Source of the DNA: Mucilaginibacter sp.
GTDB taxonomy: Bacteria > Bacteroidota > Bacteroidia > Sphingobacteriales > Sphingobacteriaceae
NCBI RefSeq assembly: GCF_028288225.1
Contig: NZ_JAQBOC010000047.1
Location: 29,026 to 93,025, forward strand
DNA: 64,000 bases
Direction of reading: 5' to 3'
The notes below the pieces were generated by a model that did no database searches, was not told where the DNA came from, and saw only the letters and a list, made by a program, of their open reading frames with translations. Positions within the stretch are counted from its first letter, which is position 1; each line of letters opens with the position of its first letter. Below are positions 53,709 through 62,354 of this stretch, piece after piece. A program made the translations under genes and the position numbers.

Positions 53709-54758
53709 ATGGCCAAACTCAACTTAGATAAACAGGAAAGCGAATTCTTAAACAAGGCGATACAGCATTGGGAAGAGGAACATTTAATAGATGCCGGACT
53801 TGCCGAAAGCTTGCGCAACTCATATGAGGTTAAAGGGTTCGACTGGATGCGGCTGGCTAAATATTCATTCTGGATAGCTTTGTTTTGCGGTATCATTGCT
53901 GTTGGTTCATTAATTATTGATGATAAAGTTATCGAGTGGCTAAAAAAGCTTTATTACACGCCTGATATTGTTATCAGCGTTGTATCGGCAATCATAGCTG
54001 TTGTGTTGTTCTATTTTGGCCGGCGCTGGGAAAGCAAGTATCCTGAAAAGATCTTCAGTAACGAAGCTATTATTTTTACCGGTGTATTGTTTACCGCCTG
54101 CTGTATTGCCTACCTGGGCAAAACCTTTGATAACGGATCAGGCCATTATTCCTTATTGTTTTTATTATCCGTGTTTGTGTACGGTGTATTAGCCTGGCGG
54201 ATGAATTCACGACTGATCTGGCTGTTCGCCCTGGTATCGCTGGGCAGTTGGTTTGGTACCGAAACCGGCTATCAAACCCGCTGGAGCGATTACTTTTTAG
54301 GGATGAACTACCCACTACGTTTTGTGCTGTTTGGCATGGTGTTGTTAACCAGCATCTATATACTTAAAAACCGCAAATGGTTTGAGCGTTTTTGGGAACT
54401 TACCTATGTGTCCGGAATGCTTTACCTGTTTATGTCGCTTTGGTTGCTCAGCATATTTGGCAATTTAGGCAGTATAGATACCTGGTGGCACATCAGGCAG
54501 ATCAGCCTGTTTTACTGGGGCATTATTTCGGCAGTAGTTGCTGCAGGTTTTTTGTTTTATGGCTTAAAAACCAAAGACGTAATTGCCCGCGAATTCGGGA
54601 TTACCTTCCTGCTTATTTTCATCTACACTAAATACTTCGAGTACTTTTGGGACCATACCAATAAAACATTATTCTTTGCCATACTTGGCGCATCATTCTG
54701 GCTGATTGGAAGGAAGGCGGAACGGATTTGGAATTTCAGGAGTAGAGTAGTTGATTGA
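53709..54758 (+). CDS. DUF2157-like multi-pass membrane protein
   Basis: 349 residues. A soluble N-terminal part of about 55 residues (KQESEFLNKAIQHWEEEHLI) is followed by eight or more membrane helices, a layout like DUF2157 proteins. No known catalytic motif; function unknown. The last codons and TGA stop are part of the gttgattgag word repeat. The ATG directly follows the hairpin at 53565-53705. Confidence 0.7.
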   Translation: MAKLNLDKQESEFLNKAIQHWEEEHLIDAGLAESLRNSYEVKGFDWMRLAKYSFWIALFCGIIAVGSLIIDDKVIEWLKKLYYTPDIVISVVSAIIAVVLFYFGRRWESKYPEKIFSNEAIIFTGVLFTACCIAYLGKTFDNGSGHYSLLFLLSVFVYGVLAWRMNSRLIWLFALVSLGSWFGTETGYQTRWSDYFLGMNYPLRFVLFGMVLLTSIYILKNRKWFERFWELTYVSGMLYLFMSLWLLSIFGNLGSIDTWWHIRQISLFYWGIISAVVAAGFLFYGLKTKDVIAREFGITFLLIFIYTKYFEYFWDHTNKTLFFAILGASFWLIGRKAERIWNFRSRVVD

Positions 54759-54806
54759 GTTGGATTAGGTTGATTGAGTTGAAAGGTACTTTAACCCAAT
54801 CAACTA
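54749..54806. repeat. Word-repeat hairpin (gttgattaagtt family), copy 3
   Basis: gttgattgagttggattagg and gttgattgagttg face aacccaatcaact. It includes the stop codon of the membrane-protein gene and reaches the stop of the convergent LysE gene. Confidence 0.75.
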
Positions 54807-55427
54807 ATGCTTAAAAAACACCAAATAAACCTGTTTTACCACATGATAAGCTGCAAATGCAAAAAACAATATGGCTATGCTGGTATTAACCACTCTTGTG
54901 CTCAGTGCAAACTTGTCCTGTATGTATTTGGCGAATTTAGCGTAAAGAAACAGCGCTAAAAATGCACCGGCAGCTGCGCCAATACTAAATATCACTAAAG
55001 CTATCTGACCGTCAACAATCCACTCGTGTGTGATGAGGTAGGTTCCGGTTATCATCCAGAAGGGGATTTGTACCGGATTTAAAAAACCAAGCAGAATCCC
55101 ATATCTTATACTTTCATGCTCTGAATAGTTTGCTTCAGGCGGTTTTTTGCGGTGGATCCAGGTTATTGTACCAAGCACACCGAATAAAACAACCATTACC
55201 CAGTCGATAACCATATCCAGCCGCACCTCGGCGCTGAGCCATTTGGCGGCATGCATTATAAAGTAAGTGAAAAAAAATTCGACAGATGAGAATGATATAA
55301 TAAACAGCATAGCCTGTTTAAGGCCGCGGTTCATGGTAATTTTAACAAGCGTAAGGTTTATGTTTCCGGGTGGAACGTAGCCAATAAAGTTTGCTATCAA
55401 CCCGATAAAAAATGTTAAAAATATCAT
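54804..55427 (-). CDS. LysE-family translocator (amino-acid exporter)
   Basis: 207 residues with six predicted membrane helices: FIGLIANFIGYVPPGNINLT at the start (the PxPGxxxL-like motif of the LysE/RhtB family), GILLGFLNPVQIPFWMITGTY in the middle, and SIAILFFAFAAYHVVKQVYL at the end. Expected to export amino acids or similar metabolites; substrate unknown. Alone, convergent with the membrane-protein gene. Confidence 0.85.
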   Translation of the reverse strand: MIFLTFFIGLIANFIGYVPPGNINLTLVKITMNRGLKQAMLFIISFSSVEFFFTYFIMHAAKWLSAEVRLDMVIDWVMVVLFGVLGTITWIHRKKPPEANYSEHESIRYGILLGFLNPVQIPFWMITGTYLITHEWIVDGQIALVIFSIGAAAGAFLALFLYAKFAKYIQDKFALSTRVVNTSIAILFFAFAAYHVVKQVYLVFFKH

Positions 55428-55785
55428 TAATTAAAAGTAACAGGTTTATTAAACATGTTTAATAGCATTGCTTTATAGGAGCAAAATATTGGTAGAAAAT
55501 ATGGTTTATGTTTATTAGCATTAAGTTAAGGGGAAACACATAATAATTCTTCCCACAAACTTGGTCGCCTCACCCTGCCCTCTCCAAAGGAGAGGGTTCT
55601 GAAGAAGCGCGAAGTTTAAGTCCTCTCCTTTGGAGAGGATTTAGGTGAGGCCAAATCGCAAGGATAACCTTAACTTGATGACATTGACCTACGGCACGTT
55701 ATCTTTTGTTATTATTTTTCTACCCATATTTGACCCCGATGGGCAAATTGGCAGAAACTAATCTCTGATCTCCAGCCTCTACCCC
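55428..55785. other. Gene-free interval with a REP element
   Basis: 358 bp between the LysE gene and lspA. The only clear structure is the palindrome at 55567-55652; no frame or promoter box is convincing in the rest. Confidence 0.6.
55567..55652. repeat. Palindromic REP element (ccctctccaaaggagaggg)
   Basis: gcctcaccctgccctctcc and its continuation aaaggagaggg face cctctcctttggagagg and atttaggtgaggcc. Each arm contains its own small palindrome, the REP layout. A related structure with the word cccctctcaagagggg lies at 62155-62275. Confidence 0.85.
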
Positions 55786-56391
55786 CTATTCCTCAACCAT
55801 CTCACTATTCGGACTGCTCACTTCAGGTACTTCATGTTTAAAGTAACGTTTTTGAAAGATCAGGATAGCAATTACACCCACCGAAATAGATGCGTCGGCA
55901 AGATTAAATATGGGTTGAAAGAATTCAAAATATTGCCCGTGCCATACCGGAAACCATGACGGGTATGTTCCTTTAATTAAAGGGAAATAAAACATATCAA
56001 CCACACGTCCTTCAAATAAATGCCCGTTTTGGTACAGCAACCCGTAAAAAGTGGAATCGATAATATTACCAAGTGCTCCAGCAAATATCAGGGACACACA
56101 CATGATCAGTCCGCGGTGATATTTATGCCGTACCAGGTAAACCAGGCCATAGCCAATACCGCAAACTGCAACAATGCGAAACAATGTTAATATAAGCTTT
56201 CCAATTTTGCCGCCTAATTCCCAGCCAAAGGCCATACCGTTATTTTCGGTATAGCGCAGCATGCCATGCTGCCCCAGGAAATGGATCTCAGAATTAAAAT
56301 CCATATGTGTGCGTACCCAGGTTTTTATCACCTGGTCAAACAACACAATAAAAGCAGCTACAAGAAAAGGTTTTAAGTAGGCTACCTTCAT
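55786..56391 (-). CDS. lspA: Lipoprotein signal peptidase (signal peptidase II)
   Basis: Cleaves signal peptides of diacylated prolipoproteins. 201 residues with four membrane helices; the aspartic-protease pair is in GNIIDSTFYG with VVDMFYF and FNLADASISVG. A short insertion after the third helix is typical of Bacteroidota LspA. It starts on the base next to the stop of the DksA-like gene, completing the operon ileS - dksA-like - lspA, the order found in many Bacteroidota. Confidence 0.96.
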   Translation of the reverse strand: MKVAYLKPFLVAAFIVLFDQVIKTWVRTHMDFNSEIHFLGQHGMLRYTENNGMAFGWELGGKIGKLILTLFRIVAVCGIGYGLVYLVRHKYHRGLIMCVSLIFAGALGNIIDSTFYGLLYQNGHLFEGRVVDMFYFPLIKGTYPSWFPVWHGQYFEFFQPIFNLADASISVGVIAILIFQKRYFKHEVPEVSSPNSEMVEE

Positions 56392-56775
56392 TTATTGCTT
56401 CAATTTTGCTTCCATGCTTAAAGTAGTATGCGGTACAGCACGTAAACGCTCCTTAGGGATCAGTTTACCGGTTTCGCGGCAAACACCATAAGTTTTGTTT
56501 TCAATACGTACCAATGCTGCCTCAAGCTGCTCAATAAATTTTTTCTGACGTGCAGCTAACTGGTTTATTTGTTCTTTTTCCAGCGTTGCAGATCCGTCTT
56601 CCAGTGTTTTATATGTACCGGCAGTATCATCAGTGCCGTTAGCATTAGGTGAGCTTAAGGAAGTTGCCAGGTTGTTTAATTCTTCCTTCGCACTACGCAG
56701 CTTATCCAATAAAATGCCTTTAAATTCCTGCAGGTCTGATTCTGAGTACCTGGTCTTCTCGTTTTCTTGTTTCAT
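56392..56775 (-). CDS. TraR/DksA-family protein with degenerate zinc finger
   Basis: 127 residues: a coiled coil (about 10-90) as in DksA and a C-terminal segment GVCRETGKLIPKERLRAVPH. In DksA this region forms a four-cysteine zinc finger; here only one Cys remains, so it probably does not bind zinc. DksA-type proteins act in the secondary channel of RNA polymerase with ppGpp. Start is directly next to the ileS stop and the stop directly next to lspA, so expression is coupled. Confidence 0.9.
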   Translation of the reverse strand: MKQENEKTRYSESDLQEFKGILLDKLRSAKEELNNLATSLSSPNANGTDDTAGTYKTLEDGSATLEKEQINQLAARQKKFIEQLEAALVRIENKTYGVCRETGKLIPKERLRAVPHTTLSMEAKLKQ

Positions 56776-59700
56776 TTATATTTTACTAATAGCAATCAAA
56801 ATTTCATTTCCATCAATCTCAACTAATTCACCCTCATTAAACTCATTATCAAGTAAAATGCACTCCGCTAAAATTTCGGCGCAAATATAGGATAAATTAT
56901 TGTTTACTGCTTTGCTTATAAATGGGTGGTCACTAAGCTTAACATTTATCTTATCGGTAACTTCAAATTCTTTCCCCTTACGCAGATTCTGGATCCGATT
57001 GATAAGCTCGCGCGATATACCTTCCTGTTTCAGTTCGTCGGTTATAGTAACATCTAAAGCTACGGTTAGTTTTCCTAAATTTGCTACCTGCCATCCCGGT
57101 ACATCCTCGGCTATAATTTCTACGTCACTTAGATTTAAAATGCAGTAATCAAAAAGTTCTACGGGCATTTCATCTTTTAATTGACTACCAACCTTAAAAT
57201 CTAATTTAAAATAATCTTCTTCCTCTAGTTCGCCGATATCTCCCTGTGTCATGTTAGCGATAGCTTCGGCAACGGCTTTCATATTCTTGCCCACTTTAGC
57301 GCCAAGGGCTTTAAAGTTTGGTTTTATCTTCTTTTTGATAAAGCCTGCAGTATCGGTTATGTATTCAATGCCTTTGATGTTGGTTTCAGACAGGATCAAA
57401 TCCTTTACCTTTTCAACCTGGTGCTTAAAGTTTTTATCCAATATGGGCAATAAGATCTTGCTCAAAGGCTGCCTAACATTGATGCCCACCTTTTTACGCA
57501 ACGATAACACCAATGACGAGATATCCTGCGCCATTTGCATTCTTTCCTCTAAAGCAGTATTTACAAGGTCGGTATGATATTCAGGGAAATAAGCAAGATG
57601 CACTGATTCAAATGCCTCTTTTTTGGTGATGCTGTTCAAATCGGTATACAAACGCTCCGCAAAGAACGGCGCAATTGGCGACATCAGCTTTGCAATAGTG
57701 GTTAAGCAGGTATACAGCGTTTGATAAGCCGACAGCTTATCATCCGAGTTATCCGACCTCCAGAAACGGCGGCGGCTTAAACGTACATACCAGTTGCTTA
57801 AATGCGCATCCACAAAATCCTGTATTGCACGCGCGGCTTTGGTAGGCTCAAAATCGGCATAAAAGGCATCAACCTCTTTGCTCAAAGTATTTAGCAGACT
57901 GATGATCCACTGGTCAATTTCCGGGCGATCTTTTAATGCTATTTCTTCTTCGCTGTATGTAAACTTATCGATGTTGGCATACATCACAAAAAAGGTATAG
58001 GTGTTGTAAAGCGTACCAAAAAACTTACGCCTAACCTCATCTATCCCTTCCGAATTAAACTTCAGGTTATCCCATGGCGCCGCATTGCTGATCATATACC
58101 ACCGCGGGGCATCAGCGCCAAACTTTTCTATGGTTTCAAACGGATCAACGCCATTGCCCAAACGTTTTGACATTTTGTTGCCGTTTTTATCAAGCACCAA
58201 ACCGTTCGAGATCACATTTTTAAAAGCAACGCCTTTATTGCCAACTTCAGCATTTATTTTTTTTACCTCATCGCTGGTTTCGCTCAGCATTACCGCTATG
58301 GCATGCAGGGTAAAGAACCAGCCGCGGGTTTGATCAACGCCTTCGGCTATAAAATCAGCCGGGTAGGCATTTTTAAATTCGTCTTTATTTTCAAACGGGA
58401 AATGCCATTGTGCGTAAGGCATAGCACCACTATCAAACCAAACATCTATCAGGTCTGGCTCACGGTACATTGGCTTGCCTGTAGGTGAGGCTAAGATCAC
58501 ATCGTCAACATAAGGGCGGTGCAGGTCATCGATTACAAAACCGGCAGGCATTAACCCTGCTGCTATCGATTTCTCAATTTCAGCGGTAAGATCAGCTATT
58601 GAACCGATACATTTTTCTTCACCACCGTTTTCTTCACGCCAGATCGGCAATGGGGTACCCCAAAAGCGGGAGCGCGAAAGGTTCCAGTCCACCAAATTTT
58701 CAAGCCAGTTACCAAAACGGCCTGTTCCGGTCGATTCGGGTTTCCAGTTAATGGTTTTGTTAAGTGCAACCATTTTATCCTTTACCGCAGTGGTTTTAAT
58801 AAACCAGCTGTCGAGCGGATAATATAATATCGGCTCATCGCTCCGCCACGAGTGCGGATAGCTGTGCTCATATTTTTTTACATCAAAGGCTTTATTCTCT
58901 GTTTTAAGTTTGATAGAGATCAAAACATCGGTTGGTTTAAAACCGGGTTCTTCACGTTCTTCCTTGCTGTAATATTCTTCTTTTACATAGCGTCCGGCAA
59001 AATCGGTAACCTCATCCACAAATTTACCCTGCTTGTTTACCAGCGGTACATCTTTGCCAAACTCATCTTTCACCATTACCGATGGCACACCATTTTCCTT
59101 ACATGCCCTGAAGTCATCCGCACCAAAAACAGAAGCGGTGTGAACGATACCTGTACCATCTTCGGTGGTAACAAAATCAGCCGGAATAACACGGAACGCA
59201 TTTTTCTCGAGGTCGGCATTGGTTACATAAGGCATCAGCTGCCAGTAATGCAATCCTAAAAACTCCGAACCTTTGTAAGTCCCCTTTACTTTCCATGGAA
59301 TGATCTTGTCGCCGCCCTTATAGTCTTCAAACGAAGCGTTTTCACCTTCAGCCTTAAAGTGCTTGCCTACCAAATCCTTAGCCAGTATTACCGTAACCGG
59401 CTCATAAGTATAAGGGTTAAAAGTACTGATCTTTACATAAGCAATTTTTTCACCAACAGCTAAAGCACAGTTTGCCGGCAAGGTCCACGGGGTGGTTGTC
59501 CATGCCAATATGTACAGGTCTGTATCGATGTTCTTAAACAAAAATTCAGAATCCTGATCTCTTTTTAGTTTGAACTGGGCGGTTACGCTGGTATCCTTCA
59601 CCATTTTATACGTGCCCGGCTGGTTCAGCTCGTGCGAGCTTAGGCCGGTACCTGATTTTGGCGAATACGGCTGTACTGTATATCCCTTGTATAATAAGCC

Positions 59701-60204
59701 TTTGGTATGAAACTCTTTCAGGATCCACCAAAGCGATTCAATGTATTCGTTTTTGTAGGTAATGTATGGATTCTCCAAATCAACCCAGTAGCCCATTTTT
59801 TCAGTCAGGTCATTCCAGATATCGGTATAGCGCATCACCTCCTTGCGGCAGGCATCGTTATAGTCTTTAACCGAGATCTTTTTGCCGATATCGTCCTTTG
59901 TTATGCCCAAAGCCTTTTCAACAGCCAGCTCAATAGGCAGGCCGTGGGTGTCCCAGCCGCCTTTGCGTTTTACCTGGTAACCTTTAAGGGTTTTGTAGCG
60001 GCAAAAAATATCTTTTATGGCACGCGCCATTACGTGGTGAATGCCGGGCATCCCGTTTGCACTCGGCGGCCCCTCGTAAAATGTGTACGGGTTATTGGCC
60101 GGGCGACTGCTGATGCTTTTTTCAAAGATGTTGTTCTGCTTCCAGAAATCAAGTACATCTTTGCCTGTCTGCGATAAGTTTAACTGCTTATATTCCTTGT
60201 ACAT
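56776..60204 (-). CDS. ileS: Isoleucyl-tRNA synthetase
   Basis: Charges tRNA(Ile); includes an editing domain that hydrolyses Val-tRNA(Ile). 1142 residues from ATG 60204; the in-frame TTG at 60213 is rejected because the ATG has a gaggtgg sequence just before it. HIGH-type motif PSANGMPGIHHVMARA, class I signature KMSKRLGNGVDP, and WFDSGAMPYAQWHFP. The C-terminal part (from about 1000) has the DALRxxY-like anticodon-binding fold of long-type IleRS. Long for the family owing to extra C-terminal residues. First gene of the operon with the DksA-like gene and lspA. Confidence 0.97.
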   Translation of the reverse strand: MYKEYKQLNLSQTGKDVLDFWKQNNIFEKSISSRPANNPYTFYEGPPSANGMPGIHHVMARAIKDIFCRYKTLKGYQVKRKGGWDTHGLPIELAVEKALGITKDDIGKKISVKDYNDACRKEVMRYTDIWNDLTEKMGYWVDLENPYITYKNEYIESLWWILKEFHTKGLLYKGYTVQPYSPKSGTGLSSHELNQPGTYKMVKDTSVTAQFKLKRDQDSEFLFKNIDTDLYILAWTTTPWTLPANCALAVGEKIAYVKISTFNPYTYEPVTVILAKDLVGKHFKAEGENASFEDYKGGDKIIPWKVKGTYKGSEFLGLHYWQLMPYVTNADLEKNAFRVIPADFVTTEDGTGIVHTASVFGADDFRACKENGVPSVMVKDEFGKDVPLVNKQGKFVDEVTDFAGRYVKEEYYSKEEREEPGFKPTDVLISIKLKTENKAFDVKKYEHSYPHSWRSDEPILYYPLDSWFIKTTAVKDKMVALNKTINWKPESTGTGRFGNWLENLVDWNLSRSRFWGTPLPIWREENGGEEKCIGSIADLTAEIEKSIAAGLMPAGFVIDDLHRPYVDDVILASPTGKPMYREPDLIDVWFDSGAMPYAQWHFPFENKDEFKNAYPADFIAEGVDQTRGWFFTLHAIAVMLSETSDEVKKINAEVGNKGVAFKNVISNGLVLDKNGNKMSKRLGNGVDPFETIEKFGADAPRWYMISNAAPWDNLKFNSEGIDEVRRKFFGTLYNTYTFFVMYANIDKFTYSEEEIALKDRPEIDQWIISLLNTLSKEVDAFYADFEPTKAARAIQDFVDAHLSNWYVRLSRRRFWRSDNSDDKLSAYQTLYTCLTTIAKLMSPIAPFFAERLYTDLNSITKKEAFESVHLAYFPEYHTDLVNTALEERMQMAQDISSLVLSLRKKVGINVRQPLSKILLPILDKNFKHQVEKVKDLILSETNIKGIEYITDTAGFIKKKIKPNFKALGAKVGKNMKAVAEAIANMTQGDIGELEEEDYFKLDFKVGSQLKDEMPVELFDYCILNLSDVEIIAEDVPGWQVANLGKLTVALDVTITDELKQEGISRELINRIQNLRKGKEFEVTDKINVKLSDHPFISKAVNNNLSYICAEILAECILLDNEFNEGELVEIDGNEILIAISKI

Positions 60205-60472
60205 CCACCTCAAATTTTAGAGGCTGCAAAAATACGGATTTTTAAATTAAATAGTATGATATTAAGCATTATTTGGCGGTTTGAATGGTGAAATGACGGA
60301 AAGATTGTTTTGGGGAAAGGCTCGCGTAAAACTTGTAAGTTTTTAAAAGTGCCTGGGTTTAAATCATGGTGGGAATTTGTCTGAACCTTGATTTTTGGGA
60401 TTGGGGGATTGGGTTGATGAGAAGCAGTGGACTGGAAGTAAGATATTTGTAATACAAAATTTGTACTTTTAA
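60205..60472. other. ileS upstream region with word-like repeat
   Basis: Contains the ileS -7 box and, at 60384-60417, the words cttgatttttgggattgg and gggggattgggttg, similar in style to other word repeats but without a clear partner arm. No gene seen until the orphan toxin frame, which is open from 60473. Confidence 0.5.
60227..60234 (-). promoter_or_regulatory. ileS operon -7 box
   Basis: TATTTTTG on the minus strand fits TAnnTTTG, 22 bases before ATG 60204. A TTTA about 17 bases further upstream could be a weak -33. Confidence 0.45.
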
Positions 60473-60550
60473 GTCGTTTGTGAGGGGCATGTTGGCTATC
60501 GGTCGCTTTGTTACCTATCAGCGGGGCACGAGGAAGCCACCTCTTTAGGC

Positions 60551-60796
60551 TTGTGCTGCATTCTCGCCAGAATGGGGTGGATGAGCGGATCGGTTGAATT
60601 TTTAAGGAATAAAGTTAAATTTGATGGTTTTAAGAATGGTGTTTTGTTGGAGGCTAAGGGTGCGTATCTGTGGTTATTTAAGACTGGTAGAGCTACTCAA
60701 AAAAAAAATTATACAAATTTCAAGAAAAACACCGCTGCGGGCGAAGAGATGTTAAAAAAGGTAGAATTAAAATTTACTCCGGTTAAGAAATTATGA
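60551..60796 (+). CDS. Orphan toxin tip, Tox-REase-5-like nuclease fragment
   Basis: 81 residues from TTG 60551 (no ATG; the frame is open back to 60473 without a good start, so the translated product is uncertain; ATG 60572 is another option). The stretch VKFDGFKNGVLLEAKGAYLW fits the restriction-endonuclease fold of polymorphic-toxin tips of the Tox-REase-5 type: Asp25, Glu34 and Lys36 form the D-ExK site. There is no secretion or Rhs/VgrG module upstream, so it is a detached C-terminal toxin cassette. The stop overlaps the ATG of the immunity gene (ATGA). Family assignment is by eye. Confidence 0.55.
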   Translation: MCCILARMGWMSGSVEFLRNKVKFDGFKNGVLLEAKGAYLWLFKTGRATQKKNYTNFKKNTAAGEEMLKKVELKFTPVKKL

Positions 60797-61521
60797 CAGA
60801 TAGAAACATAATAAGGATATATTTCAAGTCAACCGAATTGAATATTAAAGAAAGGGCTAGTTTTATAGTAGAAAAGCAAGCTCAAATTAGTGAAAGCCTT
60901 GATAAGTTTGATTGGCTGCTTTTCGATAAAACGAGCGTTAATTTAAAAGACAAAGATTATGCGATCCAATTATTTCTTAAACGATTAAAAAAAGGAATCA
61001 AAACATTTACATCTAAAAAGAATATAACTGAAGACTATTTTGATACGATATCATGCATTGATGGTTATTATGCTTCAAGAAAATTTGACAATGACGCCTC
61101 ATTTACCTATACTATTGGTCATATTGATGCGAACAAAAATGCCTCGTCTTTAATAATAACAAATTTTGATTGCTTGAATAATCTAAGCCAATTTGAACAG
61201 TTTAAAACATTTATACTCGATCTTATAATAATTTTCCAACCATATTCTATCGAGGTTTCCGAGTATGCTTTTTATCGTGAACGTATGAATTTGAAGTCCA
61301 ATGAGTATTGGTTCGGTTGGCTCACTTATTTTTCAAAATATATAGAGATTCCTCGGGTTATAGCCGACGCTGAGATAGAAGAATTAAATAATGGAGGTAA
61401 ACTTCTTATTGTTACCAAGGAATATTTTAACAGTGAAAATCCTGAACATTTAAAAAGAGCAAAATCCCTAACAGAATTATTCAGAAGGAGTAACGTAAAG
61501 CCATTAGTGAAAAATTTATAG
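60793..61521 (+). CDS. Immunity protein (Imm52-like) for the orphan toxin
   Basis: 242 residues, soluble. Begins TDRNIIRIYFKSTELNIKER; the C-terminal part contains EYWFGWLTYFSKYIEIP and GGKLLIVTKEYFNSENPEH, a pattern I recall from Imm52 proteins paired with Tox-REase-5 toxins (GW-x-TY block, then a G-x-L-I-V-T-x-E-x-F strand). It overlaps the toxin fragment by ATGA and would be translated with it. The immunity gene looks intact while the toxin lacks its delivery part, as expected when immunity is kept. Imm52 naming is tentative. Confidence 0.55.
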   Translation: MTDRNIIRIYFKSTELNIKERASFIVEKQAQISESLDKFDWLLFDKTSVNLKDKDYAIQLFLKRLKKGIKTFTSKKNITEDYFDTISCIDGYYASRKFDNDASFTYTIGHIDANKNASSLIITNFDCLNNLSQFEQFKTFILDLIIIFQPYSIEVSEYAFYRERMNLKSNEYWFGWLTYFSKYIEIPRVIADAEIEELNNGGKLLIVTKEYFNSENPEHLKRAKSLTELFRRSNVKPLVKNL

Positions 61522-61679
61522 GTGGTTATTTCCCCCCACGCTGCCGCCAAGGCTTTATGCTGCTTCCGCTACCGCAAAGCTCCAACCTTGTGGTCCGCAT
61601 TTAGGGTAGACCGCTTGGCTAACGAAGCGACTTATTTAACAAATAGAGGAATTTGTACCTTAAGTTATGGTTGACTAAA

Positions 61680-61860
61680 TAGTTTGCGACTTGTCGCTTG
61701 GTTAACTGTCAACGGGCCACAAGTCGGGAGCCAGCGGAAATTGCTTGCGGTAGCAGGGGAGATCACACTCCACTCATATATCGCTGCAAACCATCGCAGG
61801 GTCCTCTGCGAGAGAGACCCGGCGGAGACGGGAGTGTAAACCCAAAAGCGGATAAGCGCC
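61680..61860. ncRNA. GC-rich stretch with RNA-like fold, function unknown
   Basis: Noticeably richer in G and C than its flanks. Potential stems: gcgacttgtcgc near 61684 with gccacaagtcggg near 61717; tcgcag/ctgcga and gggtc/gaccc near 61794-61824; acactcc near 61765 with ggagtgt near 61831. No known RNA family or intron domain is recognised, and no T-run ends it. It may equally be part of a decayed mobile element. Confidence 0.25.
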
Positions 61861-61863
61861 CAT

Positions 61864-62022
61864 GGAACGCATGGAACAAAGTGAAACACGCTGATTATAA
61901 ACTAATTACACAAACTCATCAAAAAACATTCAATCACGGAACGCTTGATTATCAGGAATTTACAATGCGTAAAAATGGAACACACTGATAATGAGAATGT
62001 TTCATAGCGTTCCAGGTGTTCC
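61864..62022. repeat. MITE-like palindromic unit, copy A
   Basis: The ends (ggaacgcatggaac and the reverse complement of cgttccaggtgttcc) form an imperfect inverted repeat of about 35 bp, continuing inward with gaaacacgctgattat versus ataatgagaatgtttc. Copy B at 62355-62493 shares the same order of motifs with many substitutions. Confidence 0.6.
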
Positions 62023-62154
62023 GCTGTGAAAAATGGAACGCTTGTGATAATTTGCGGGGTGCAAAAAGTCGCAGATAATCATGCAGCATTCTGCAAAACA
62101 CAAACATCGTCAGTTGTTGGTGACAGTACTACGAGTGTTCGAAAGATTATTTTT

Positions 62155-62275
62155 ATTCCCCTCTTGAGAGGGGGCGCGTTGGGTTGTGTGATGGCAGGGG
62201 TGTGTTCACCGCCATCCAAAGACGTAAAAGCATGGCGCAGAGGACACACCCCTCCACCCCTCTCAAGAGGGGAAT
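62155..62275. repeat. REP-like hairpin (attcccctcttgagagggg)
   Basis: Perfect 19-bp inverted repeat, arms 62155-62173 and 62257-62275, with an inner pairing aggggtgtgttc / ggacacacccct. Each arm is itself palindromic around ctcttgagag. Lies between the two MITE-like units. Confidence 0.85.
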
Positions 62276-62354
62276 CGCACATTCCCGCGCTTTTTTTATT
62301 CTTCCGAACATCTATGGTGACAACATCAACAGCGGCGAGAGTCAACTAAAAAAT

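Noticed and set aside
60551..60796. Complete small stand-alone toxin gene
   Set aside because: No ATG with a good context starts the domain, the frame extends upstream without a leader, and the family normally forms the C-terminus of much larger secreted proteins.
61680..61860. Group II intron or known structured RNA
   Set aside because: No domain V-like GAGC...GAAA...GTTC hairpin, no GUGYG start, and no reverse transcriptase nearby.
61698..61988. Frame of 96 codons in the GC-rich stretch
   Set aside because: It runs from the hairpin-forming stretch into the MITE-like unit, matches no family, and has no promoter or ribosome-binding support.
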